NCBI GenBank assembly: GCA_012516665.1
Contig: JAAYWN010000150.1
Coordinates: 1 to 34,515, forward strand
Source of the DNA: Erysipelotrichaceae bacterium
GTDB lineage: Bacteria > Bacillota_I > Bacilli_A > Erysipelotrichales > Erysipelotrichaceae
Reading direction: 5' to 3'
DNA: 34,515 bases
In this document: positions 23,859-31,530 of the stretch, one piece after another
Layout of the letters: each line of letters starts with the position of its first letter
Position numbering within the stretch: position 1 is the stretch's first letter
The notes under the pieces: model-generated
Told to the model about the DNA's origin: nothing
The model's input: the letters and a program-made list of their open reading frames with translations, nothing else
Database searches by the model: none
Made by a program: the position numbers and the translations under genes

Positions 23859-23893
23859 TAAAAAGCAGAGCTCTATCAATGACAGAGCCCTGC
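23859..23893 (-). terminator. intrinsic terminator after hypA
   Basis: A 10-bp stem on the minus strand (GCAGGGCTCT with AGAGCTCTGC, one G-T pair) is followed by TTTTT. It separates the hyp operon from the AmmeMemoRadiSam genes. Confidence 0.8.
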
Positions 23894-23921
23894 ATAGATC
23901 TTTGATAACAAATTGTATCCG

Positions 23922-24290
23922 CTATGGTTCCTGTTCTGTTTCTTCGGTTTCTGCTTCGACTTCTTTAATAATGCATTCATTGCCCGCGACCAGCCATGTA
24001 TTTCCGCCATGGCAGTAAGGACATTCTTTGCCATACTTGATCGTCGGATATGTCTTATTGCAGTCGCCGCAGATCGTCACTGCCGGGGTAGATTCCAATT
24101 TCAATTCACACTCTTTGAGCAGAGGATGCTTCACTCTGAAATAGTTCCAGCAGTCCACAAAGAGATCGGTAATGATACCGGATACTTCACCGACCTGAAG
24201 CGTGACTGAGCCATACTTAGCGATATGCTTTTCTTCGGCAAGTTCATCCAATGTTTTTGCCAGATGCGTTACAATGCCCATTTCATGCAT
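23922..24290 (-). CDS. hypA: HypA-like nickel metallochaperone
   Basis: 122 residues. It begins MHEMGI, so the N-terminal Met-His-Glu nickel site (His2) is intact and fixes the start. The zinc site is CGDC...CPYC (Cys74, Cys77, Cys90, Cys93). The C-terminus is acidic (EVEAETEETEQEP), a small deviation from short HypA proteins. HypA hands nickel to hydrogenase or urease with HypB. It is the last gene of a unit with two hypB-like genes and lies 3 bp after the oxidoreductase. No nickel enzyme is encoded in the window, so its client is unknown. Confidence 0.9.
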   Translation of the reverse strand: MHEMGIVTHLAKTLDELAEEKHIAKYGSVTLQVGEVSGIITDLFVDCWNYFRVKHPLLKECELKLESTPAVTICGDCNKTYPTIKYGKECPYCHGGNTWLVAGNECIIKEVEAETEETEQEP

Positions 24291-24293
24291 AGG

Positions 24294-27074
24294 CTATTTC
24301 TGCTTCCGCTTGAACAGGATCTTCATTTCTCTCCGTGCCGCATACGGCAGTACAGCCTTCATCTTATCTTCAGATCTGAGCATACGGCTGGCATCTGGAA
24401 GATCTCTCTCCAAATGGATCGCATCGAATTCACACCTTGTTGTACATAGACCGCAGCCAATGCATCGGTTCAGATCAACCGTCGTTGCTCCGCAGCTCAG
24501 GCATCTCTTTGCCTCAATGCGCACCTGTTCTTCGGTAAGCGGCACAGAATCATCCTTAAATGGATCTGCTGTTTTCTTTCGGCCAGGGATCTGTCTCTTG
24601 GCATTGTCATATCCTTCGATATCGAGATTGTCTTTATCCAGTTCACTGAACTGTCTGAGATCTCGACCGATCGTCAGCGACTGTCCATGATGGACAAAGC
24701 GATGCATCGATTCGGAAGCCAGCTTGCCTTCTGCAATCGCATCAATCGCAAACTTCGCACCATGATAGATATCGCCGCCGGTGAAGATATCATCCTGCGA
24801 TGTCTGGAACGTTATTGGATCTGCTTTGATATATCCATTCTTATAGAGCTCGACATTTTCATCTTTCAGGAGATCCTTCCAGACAGCGGACTGTCCGATT
24901 GCTTCCAGAACATGTGCCCCCTGAATGGTCAGTGTTTCATTCTCGTCATACTGCGGATTGAATCTGCCATCCGCATCTTTGACCTGCGTGCACTTTTTAA
25001 AGAGGACACCGACAGCTTTGCCATTTTCGGTGAGGATCTCTTTCGGTCCCCAACCGTTTTTTATCACCACGCCATCTGCTTCGGCGGCTGTCACTTCTGC
25101 TTCACTGGCAGGCATTTCATGTTCGCCTTCCAAACAGAGCATTGTGACTTTGCCATCTGTCAGACGGGAAGCGGTCCTTGCTACATCGACCGCAACATTT
25201 CCGCCGCCGATGACTATGACATCGCCCTTCATGCTTTCATGAACATCCTGACTGGTACGATTCAGGAAAGATACTGCTGATTCTACGCCTTCACTGTCTT
25301 CCCCAGCAACATTGGTCTTTCTGCCGCCGCAGAGCCCAATTGCCAGATAGAAAGCTTTATAGCCTTCTGCCCGCAGCTGCTTGATCGTAATGTCTTTGCC
25401 TACTTCTGTGCCGCATTTGATCTCAACGCCCATCTGTTTCAGAACATCGATCTCTGCTTCGAGAACATTCTTTTCCAAGACAAAGTTCGGGATGCCGTTC
25501 ATCAGCATGCCGCCCGGTCTCTTTTCTTTTTCAAAGACCGTTACGTCATATCCTTTTTCTCTTAAGTAATACGCACAGCTCAGTCCGGCAGGCCCGGCTC
25601 CGATGATCGCCATCTTGTAATCCGCTCCCCACATGCCGCCATGATCCGTCTCACAGACCGGAATATATCTCTTATCCGCATCCAGTTCCTGCTGGGCAAT
25701 AAAGCGCTTGATATCATCAATGGCAACCGGTGCATCGATCATGCCTCTGGTGCATTCCTGTTCACAGCGCTTATTGCATACTGCACCGCATACATATGGG
25801 AAAGGGTTGTCTTCCTTGATCAGCTTCAATGCTTCCAAGTACTTGCCTTCACCAGCTAATTTTATATAGCCCTGCGAAGCTAAGTGAGCTGGACAGCTTG
25901 CTTTGCATGGCGCTGTCCCCGTCTCATAGCAGTTGATCTTCGCATCTTCACGATAGTGAGGATTCCAATTGTCAGCTGTCCACTTTGTTTCATCCGGCAG
26001 CAGCGTCAATGGATACTTGATCTCGCCCTGCTTTGTGCAGAGCTTCTGACCAAGCTTAGCGGCGCCGACAGGACATACTTCCACACACTTTCCGCATGCC
26101 ACGCAGTTCTCTTTATCAACATGTGCGCGATAGGCTGAGCGGGACATATTCGGCGTGTTGTACAGTTGGGAAGTACGGATCGCATTGCATACGCCAGGCG
26201 CACAGTTGCACAATCCAACGATCTTATCTTCACCGTCAATATTGGTCGTCTGATGTACAAAGCCATGACGCTCCCCACGCTCGCATACTTCAAGCGCTTC
26301 TTCTTTTGTTATGTAATGACCGCGTCCCGTATTGACGCACCACTCTGCCAAGTCGCCCAGACCAATGCAGCATTCCTGCTCCACCGATCCATCGCCTTCC
26401 CCACGCAGTGTCTGCTGTCTGCGGCAGGTGCATACACCGATGCTGAGCTTGCCTTCATATTTATCCAGCCAATGCGAAATATGTTCCATCGATACAGAAT
26501 CATTGGTTGATTCAATGGCCTTTTCTACCGGAATGACATGCATGCCAATACCGGCACCGCCTAACGGTACCATCGGTGTGATACCTTCCAATGGCATCTG
26601 TGTCATCAGATTGAAGAATGTTGCAATATTCGGGTGCTGCTTCATCAGTTCATCATTCATTACCATGAACTCTGCAATGCCCGGTACAAAGATCGGTACA
26701 TCATACTGAATGTGAGCATCCGCATTTTCACGATTTGTCTCCACACAGCCTGTCCAGCACAGATGATCCAATACTTTCTGGGCTTCTTCTTCGGTCAGAC
26801 CGTTGCGCTGAGCAATCTCTGCCAACTGCAGTGAGACTCTAGGCTTTTTAAAGCTGAGCATCATCTTCGCTTCCTGTTTGGTCAGCACTTCATCCAGGCA
26901 CCATACTTCCGGATCATCCGGTCCGATCGTATGTGTCAGTTTCGCTGCCATACGATCTGTGATCATGCCGGCAAGCTGAATAATGATCTTCTCCTTTTCA
27001 GGATCCGGAGCTACATAATTTGGGTCTAAGCGAAAATCCCAATCATTGGTCATGCGGTTCTTCTGATCTTTCAT
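24294..27074 (-). CDS. Large multi-Fe-S FAD oxidoreductase (GltD-like core, extra N-terminal domain)
   Basis: 926 residues. Residues 1-310 form an uncommon N-terminal domain: a helix-turn-helix-like segment (near 79-110) and Cys-rich CTCRRQ...ECC...CNCAPGVC (Cys215, 217, 235, 236, 289, 291, 296). Next come a ferredoxin motif CVACGKCVEVC (324-334), then a DPYD/GltD-type four-Cys Fe-S domain (about 382-450), a GltD-like FAD/NAD(P)H domain (GAGPAG 492-497 and GGGNVA 623-628), and a C-terminal ferredoxin (CLSC 858-861, then CIGCGLCTTRC 871-881). This suggests an NAD(P)H-linked flavoprotein moving electrons through several clusters. It lies between hypB and hypA with almost no spacing. Its partner subunit or acceptor is unknown. 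Confidence 0.82.
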   Translation of the reverse strand: MKDQKNRMTNDWDFRLDPNYVAPDPEKEKIIIQLAGMITDRMAAKLTHTIGPDDPEVWCLDEVLTKQEAKMMLSFKKPRVSLQLAEIAQRNGLTEEEAQKVLDHLCWTGCVETNRENADAHIQYDVPIFVPGIAEFMVMNDELMKQHPNIATFFNLMTQMPLEGITPMVPLGGAGIGMHVIPVEKAIESTNDSVSMEHISHWLDKYEGKLSIGVCTCRRQQTLRGEGDGSVEQECCIGLGDLAEWCVNTGRGHYITKEEALEVCERGERHGFVHQTTNIDGEDKIVGLCNCAPGVCNAIRTSQLYNTPNMSRSAYRAHVDKENCVACGKCVEVCPVGAAKLGQKLCTKQGEIKYPLTLLPDETKWTADNWNPHYREDAKINCYETGTAPCKASCPAHLASQGYIKLAGEGKYLEALKLIKEDNPFPYVCGAVCNKRCEQECTRGMIDAPVAIDDIKRFIAQQELDADKRYIPVCETDHGGMWGADYKMAIIGAGPAGLSCAYYLREKGYDVTVFEKEKRPGGMLMNGIPNFVLEKNVLEAEIDVLKQMGVEIKCGTEVGKDITIKQLRAEGYKAFYLAIGLCGGRKTNVAGEDSEGVESAVSFLNRTSQDVHESMKGDVIVIGGGNVAVDVARTASRLTDGKVTMLCLEGEHEMPASEAEVTAAEADGVVIKNGWGPKEILTENGKAVGVLFKKCTQVKDADGRFNPQYDENETLTIQGAHVLEAIGQSAVWKDLLKDENVELYKNGYIKADPITFQTSQDDIFTGGDIYHGAKFAIDAIAEGKLASESMHRFVHHGQSLTIGRDLRQFSELDKDNLDIEGYDNAKRQIPGRKKTADPFKDDSVPLTEEQVRIEAKRCLSCGATTVDLNRCIGCGLCTTRCEFDAIHLERDLPDASRMLRSEDKMKAVLPYAARREMKILFKRKQK

Positions 27075-27075
27075 C

Positions 27076-27738
27076 TTACTTGTCCTCTTTCCATTTCTGC
27101 ACTTCTTTTTTTAACCATGCGATCCATGCGTCCATGCCCTCTCCTGTCTTAGCCGACAATGGATAGATCTCGATCCTCGGATTCAGCATCTTCGCTCTTT
27201 TCCGGCAATCCTCCAAAGAGAAATTGAAATATGGCATCGCATCGATCTTTGATATGACCAGCACATCGCTCTTTTGGAACATCAGCGGATACTTCAGCGG
27301 TTTGTCATCCCCTTCGGGAACACTGAGGATCATGACATTCTTTCCTGCACCTGTATCAAATTCCGCCGGGCAGATCAGATTTCCTACATTCTCTAAGAAG
27401 ATCAGATCATTTTCCTTTTTCATTGATGCAAGTCCCTGTGCGCTCATGCCTGCATCCATATGGCACATGCCATCTGTATGGACCTGAATGCTTTCGGCCC
27501 CGGCCGCTTCCATTCTTTCGGCATCTACCGAAGAATCAATATCTGCTTCCATGACCCCGATCTTCATTTCATCTTTCAATGCTTTGATCGATGCCCCAAG
27601 CAGAGTCGTCTTGCCAGATCCCGGTGAGCTCATCAGATTGATCAGCAGCGATCCCTGTTCTTTCATTCTTATCCGCAATGCCTGCGCATCCGCATCATTG
27701 GATGCCGTGACGCTTTCATGGAGTTCAATGACTTTCAT
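27076..27738 (-). CDS. hypB: HypB-like GTPase, second tandem copy
   Basis: 220 residues with GGAGG upstream. It has P-loop SSPGSGKTT (Lys43), the switch segment MEADIDSSVDAERM, the metal-binding CH pair in MCHMDA (Cys92-His93) and ENVGNLICPAEFD (Cys123). The base-specificity motif NKxD is SKID here (163-166), a change that could weaken guanine recognition. The N-terminal His-rich or CxxCGC nickel store of other HypB proteins is absent. It overlaps the other hypB copy by 14 bp and is followed by the oxidoreductase after 1 bp. It probably dimerises, perhaps with the paralog, for GTP-dependent metal delivery. The client enzyme is not in this window. Confidence 0.88.
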   Translation of the reverse strand: MKVIELHESVTASNDADAQALRIRMKEQGSLLINLMSSPGSGKTTLLGASIKALKDEMKIGVMEADIDSSVDAERMEAAGAESIQVHTDGMCHMDAGMSAQGLASMKKENDLIFLENVGNLICPAEFDTGAGKNVMILSVPEGDDKPLKYPLMFQKSDVLVISKIDAMPYFNFSLEDCRKRAKMLNPRIEIYPLSAKTGEGMDAWIAWLKKEVQKWKEDK

Positions 27739-28408
27739 TGTGCATCCTCCATTCTTCTATTTCTTTCTGCAGCCAGCCGATCCATGCATCAAAACCATCT
27801 CCTGTCAAAGCGGATACACGGAAACATTGGATCTCTGGGTTCAGTGCCTCTGCCCGCTGTTCTGCTTTGGCAAAATCATAATCGAACACTTCTGCCACAT
27901 CGATCTTGTTCTCGATCATGACATCGCTGACACGGAACATCAGCGGATACTTCAATGGTTTATCGTCTCCCTCCGGAACACTGAGGATCATGACCTTCTT
28001 ATTGGCACCGACGTCGAATTCGGCCGGGCATACGAGATTCCCAACATTCTCCAAGAAAATGACATCCAGATCTTCGAGGCCCATTTCTTCTAAGCCCCGC
28101 CTGGTCATATCTGCATCCATATGACAGCTTCCGCCGGTATGGAGCTGTATCGCTCTGGCCCCTGCCGCTGCTATTGTCTTAGCATCCACATCAGAGTCAA
28201 CATCTGCTTCCATGACGCCGATCCGATACTGTTTCTGCAATGCGTGTATGGTCCGTACCAGACATGTTGTTTTGCCAGCCCCAGGAGAAGACATCAGGTT
28301 GACAAGAAAGATCTTCTTTTCCGCTAGGAGCTTTCTGACTTCTGCTGCCTCACGGTCATTATCTGCTTCAATTCTTTCTTTTGTTTCAAAGATCTCAAAT
28401 TGATCCAT
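27725..28408 (-). CDS. hypB: HypB-like GTPase, first tandem copy
   Basis: 227 residues with AAAGGAGG upstream. First gene of the unit hypB-hypB-oxidoreductase-hypA. P-loop SSPGAGKTT, MEADVDSDVDAKTI, metal pair SCHMDA (Cys95-His96), ENVGNLVCPAEFD (Cys127) and an intact NKID (167-170). It has the same deviations from classical HypB (EAD instead of EGD, no N-terminal metal tail) as its neighbour, so the two are close paralogs or a recent duplication. A Rex-like site lies just upstream of its promoter -10. Confidence 0.88.
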   Translation of the reverse strand: MDQFEIFETKERIEADNDREAAEVRKLLAEKKIFLVNLMSSPGAGKTTCLVRTIHALQKQYRIGVMEADVDSDVDAKTIAAAGARAIQLHTGGSCHMDADMTRRGLEEMGLEDLDVIFLENVGNLVCPAEFDVGANKKVMILSVPEGDDKPLKYPLMFRVSDVMIENKIDVAEVFDYDFAKAEQRAEALNPEIQCFRVSALTGDGFDAWIGWLQKEIEEWRMHNESH

Positions 28409-28455
28409 GGGACCTCCTTTCTGTATTATTTGTTGTAAATGCTTTCAGCATCTCT

Positions 28456-28484
28456 ATTTTATAAGATAGTGAATGTTTGCACAA
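28456..28484 (-). promoter_or_regulatory. hypB promoter with Rex-like operator
   Basis: The minus strand reads TTGTGCAAACATTCACTA (28467-28484). Against the Rex consensus TTGTGAA-N4-TTCACAA it matches 12 of 14 fixed positions. Its left end doubles as a -35 (TTGTGC), followed after 17 bp by TAAAAT (28456-28461). An overlap of -35 and operator would allow repression at low NADH. This is inference from consensus match and position. Confidence 0.5.
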
Positions 28485-28600
28485 TGCATTTCAGATACAG
28501 TTCTCTGCTACAAATCTATCCCTTTGTTTAAAGAATTCTGTAATTTAACAATACCCTTCCTAATTCCTTTCATTGCTTTTCATGATCTATTATGCATATG

Positions 28601-28640
28601 AAAAATCCCACTTCCGCAGATGCCTGCTTCCATGGGACTG
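28601..28640 (-). terminator. intrinsic terminator after adhE
   Basis: On the minus strand an outer TCCCAT/GTGGGA and inner GCAG/CTGC helix with a symmetric GGAA/GGAA internal loop is followed by TTTTT. The gap 28409-28650 otherwise holds only the hypB promoter. Confidence 0.75.
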
Positions 28641-28650
28641 CAATACTTCA

Positions 28651-31359
28651 TTAATGCTGCTTATACGTGATGATCTCACCTGTATAGGACTTGCGGAGGA
28701 TCTCCTCCATATCCTTGACCATTGGAACGCGAGGATTGGCTGGTGAGCACTGATCTTCATAGGCAAGATAAGCGATCTTTTCAGCCGCATCATTCCAAGT
28801 CTTCTGATCAACTCCCTGACCGCTGAATTTCATATCAATGCCGACATCTTCACCGAGCTGACGGACAGCTTCGGCAAATGCTGCAACGCCTTTTTGCGTT
28901 GAAGTGAATTTCAAGCCTACAGCTGCTGCCAATTCACAGTATCTTTCATCTGCGTCATAGCACTGATACTTCGGCCATACGCCTGGCTTCTCTGGCTTTG
29001 TGCCATTATAGCGAATGACATACGGAAGCAGGATCGCACAGCACCTGCCGTGGACCAAATGGAATTCGGCGCCGATCTTATGTGCCATGGAGTGATCCAT
29101 GCCGAGATATGCATTGGCAAATGCCATGCCTGCCATGGTTGCAGCGTTATGCATCTTTTCTTTTGCTTCTTCATCCGAAGCACCATTATGCACTGCTCTA
29201 GGCAGATACTCAAAGACCATCTTTACTGCCTTCAGAGCCAAGGCATCGGTAAAGTCAGATGCCATAACAGATACATATGCTTCGACCGCATGCGTCAGTA
29301 CATCCATGCCAGAATCTGCAGCGACCTTCGCCGGCAGCGACATGACCAATGCCGGATCAATAATTGCCACGGTCGGCGTCAGAGAATAATCTGTCAATGG
29401 ATACTTGCGATGTGTTTCTTTATCTGTAATGACGGCGAATGGAGATACTTCTGAACCAGTGCCGGATGTTGTCGGAATGCAGACAAGATGAGATTTCTTG
29501 CCAAGCTCTGGATATTGGAAAGCACGCTTGCGGATATCCATGAACTTCTGCTTCAGGTCATCGAAATTAACTTCCGGATGTTCATAATACAGCCACATGC
29601 CCTTGGCCGCATCCATGACAGATCCGCCGCCCAAGGCAATGATCGTATCCGGTTTGAAGGCTTCCATCAGGGCCCATCCCTTTTTGACCGTCTGGATCGA
29701 TGGATCCGGTTCTACATCAGAGAACAGCTGATAGATGACTTTGTTATTTCTCTTTTCAAGCTGATCGGTAATACGGCTGAGATATCCCAGCTGTACCATG
29801 GACTGATCGGTAACAATGAATGCACGCTTGATCTCCCGCATATCGCGAAGATAAGTGATAGAGTTCTGTTCGATATAGATCTTGCTTGGAATTTTGAACC
29901 ACTGCATAGTATTTCTCCTCTTTCCGATCTTCTTGATATTGAGCAGGTTGATCGCACTGACATTGCCGGCGACTGAGTTATGACCATAGGATCCGCATCC
30001 CAGTGTCAGAGAAGGAATGAAACTGTTATAGATATTTCCGATGCCGCCGAAAGTCGTTGGTGAGTTCCAGATGAGACGGCATGCTTTCATGCGCTTGCCG
30101 TATTCCTTGACCAAGCTTTCATTTCTCGTATGGATCGCAGCTGTATGTCCAACGCCATTGAGCATCAAAGTAGCTTCTGCTTTATTGAAGCCATCCGCAA
30201 CATCTTCTGCTTTTTCAAAAGCAAGGACAGGAGACAGCTTTTCTCTGGATAATGGTTCATCGATGCCAGGTTCCCCAACTTCCGCCATTAAGATCGAAGT
30301 ATCCGGATCTACCGTGAAGCCTGCCTGAGCCGCGATCCAAGCTGCCGGCTTGCCTGCTACCGCCCCATTCAGTCTTGCGTTCTTCGCTTCCGGAGTATGG
30401 GCATTTGCCCCGAACATATACGTCTCTAATAATTTCTTTTCTTTCGGTGTGCAGAAGTGGACATTGTAATGCAGGAATTCTTCTTTCACATCATCATAGA
30501 TCTCTTTATCAACGATCACCGTCTGTTCGGAAGCACAGATCATGCCATTGTCGAATGCTTTGGACATTGCGATATCATTGACTGCCTGCTTGATATCTGC
30601 GGTTGTTTCAATATAAGCAGGGGCATTTCCCGCCCCGACGCCCAAGGCCGGCTTGCCGCAGGAATAAGCAGCTTTGACCATGGCATTGCCGCCGGTCGCA
30701 AGAATAGTAGATACTCCATCTGCGTGCATCAGTGCAGAAGTAGCTTCCATGGAAGGTTCATCGATCCACTGAATGCAGTTCTCCGGTGCACCGGCAGCCA
30801 GCGCTGCATCATATACGATCTTTGCGGCTGCAGCTGAGCACTTCTGTGCCAAAGGGTGGAATGCGAAGATAATTGGATTTCTTGTCTTCAGGCAGATCAA
30901 TGACTTAAAGATCGCTGTTGATGTCGGATTGGTCACCGGTGTAATACCGGCAATCACACCGACCGGTTCAGCTACTTCCTGGATCCCGGTCACCGGATCT
31001 TCACTGATGATGCCGACGGTCTTCATCGTACGTATATTGTTGACCATATATTCGCAAGCAAATAGATTCTTTGTCGCTTTGTCTTCAAAGACACCGCGTC
31101 CTGTCTCATCTACTGCCATCTTTGCCAATACGCCATGCTGATCCAGCGCAGCGACCGTGCACTTGGCTACAATGTAATCGATCTTTTCCTGATCGAAGGA
31201 TGCATAGTCATCCAGTGCTTTTAATGCCTTCGCTACTTTCTCATCTACTTCAGCAATTCTAGGTTCCTCATTTTTTACGGGAGATGCTTTGATCGGTGCG
31301 GCCTTTTTAGGAGCTGCTTTTTTCGTTGGAGCGGCTGTGCTTTTCTTACGCTGTACCAT
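28651..31359 (-). CDS. adhE: Bifunctional aldehyde/alcohol dehydrogenase
   Basis: 902 residues with AGGAGG upstream. The N-terminal acetaldehyde dehydrogenase (about 40-480) has the catalytic Cys275 in NGMICASEQ. The C-terminal iron alcohol dehydrogenase (about 490-900) has NAD motif GGGS (577-580) and metal ligands Asp686, His690, His756 and His770, equivalent to E. coli positions shifted by 33. It converts acetyl-CoA to ethanol with two NADH and usually forms spirosome filaments. Residues 1-34 are an extra Lys/Ala/Pro-rich tail (KKAAPKKAAPIKASP) not found in E. coli AdhE. A Rex-type operator and a CcpA-type site precede it. Confidence 0.95.
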   Translation of the reverse strand: MVQRKKSTAAPTKKAAPKKAAPIKASPVKNEEPRIAEVDEKVAKALKALDDYASFDQEKIDYIVAKCTVAALDQHGVLAKMAVDETGRGVFEDKATKNLFACEYMVNNIRTMKTVGIISEDPVTGIQEVAEPVGVIAGITPVTNPTSTAIFKSLICLKTRNPIIFAFHPLAQKCSAAAAKIVYDAALAAGAPENCIQWIDEPSMEATSALMHADGVSTILATGGNAMVKAAYSCGKPALGVGAGNAPAYIETTADIKQAVNDIAMSKAFDNGMICASEQTVIVDKEIYDDVKEEFLHYNVHFCTPKEKKLLETYMFGANAHTPEAKNARLNGAVAGKPAAWIAAQAGFTVDPDTSILMAEVGEPGIDEPLSREKLSPVLAFEKAEDVADGFNKAEATLMLNGVGHTAAIHTRNESLVKEYGKRMKACRLIWNSPTTFGGIGNIYNSFIPSLTLGCGSYGHNSVAGNVSAINLLNIKKIGKRRNTMQWFKIPSKIYIEQNSITYLRDMREIKRAFIVTDQSMVQLGYLSRITDQLEKRNNKVIYQLFSDVEPDPSIQTVKKGWALMEAFKPDTIIALGGGSVMDAAKGMWLYYEHPEVNFDDLKQKFMDIRKRAFQYPELGKKSHLVCIPTTSGTGSEVSPFAVITDKETHRKYPLTDYSLTPTVAIIDPALVMSLPAKVAADSGMDVLTHAVEAYVSVMASDFTDALALKAVKMVFEYLPRAVHNGASDEEAKEKMHNAATMAGMAFANAYLGMDHSMAHKIGAEFHLVHGRCCAILLPYVIRYNGTKPEKPGVWPKYQCYDADERYCELAAAVGLKFTSTQKGVAAFAEAVRQLGEDVGIDMKFSGQGVDQKTWNDAAEKIAYLAYEDQCSPANPRVPMVKDMEEILRKSYTGEIITYKQH

Positions 31360-31371
31360 ATTCTGTCCTCC

Positions 31372-31387
31372 TGTGAATCATTTCACA
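31372..31387. promoter_or_regulatory. Rex operator in the adhE leader
   Basis: Perfect inverted repeat TGTGAA-N4-TTCACA (minus strand spacer ATGA), matching the Rex core consensus TTGTGAANNNNTTCACAA except at the outermost base on each side. It lies between the adhE -10 and the ribosome site, where a bound repressor would block initiation. Rex releases at high NADH. Confidence 0.75.
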
Positions 31388-31392
31388 TGAGT

Positions 31393-31421
31393 AGAGTAGC
31401 ATGCCGTTTTCTCTCTTGCAA
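31393..31421 (-). promoter_or_regulatory. adhE promoter
   Basis: TTGCAA (31416-31421), a 17-bp spacer and TACTCT (31393-31398). The Rex site begins six bases downstream of the -10. Confidence 0.55.
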
Positions 31422-31444
31422 GACATTTTGTTAAGAAAATCACA

Positions 31445-31459
31445 AGTAAACGCTTACAA
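31445..31459. promoter_or_regulatory. CcpA catabolite response element upstream of adhE
   Basis: Minus strand TTGTAAGCGTTTACT matches WTGNAANCGNWNNCW at every position. It is centred about 66 bp upstream of the likely adhE start, a location more typical of activation than of roadblock repression, as expected for carbon overflow. Confidence 0.65.
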
Positions 31460-31482
31460 CCGAAGCTTTCTTATTTTCCAGC

Positions 31483-31508
31483 AAAAAAGGCACACCTTCC
31501 GGCATGCC
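31483..31508 (-). terminator. intrinsic terminator after copA
   Basis: The minus strand shows GGCAT...GTGCC with a loop around GCCGGAAGGT, followed by TTTTTT. The stem is short. Confidence 0.5.
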
Positions 31509-31530
31509 CTTCGGCAGATATTGTGCTTTT

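Noticed and set aside
24202-25280. Several + strand open frames opposite the 926-residue oxidoreductase and hypA
   Set aside because: They overlap a coding region with consistent Fe-S and FAD motifs and lack ribosome sites.
21592-28408. Treating hypB, hypA and the AmmeMemoRadiSam genes as one operon
   Set aside because: A strong hairpin with a T-run at 23859-23893 separates hypA from the downstream pair; readthrough is possible but unproven.
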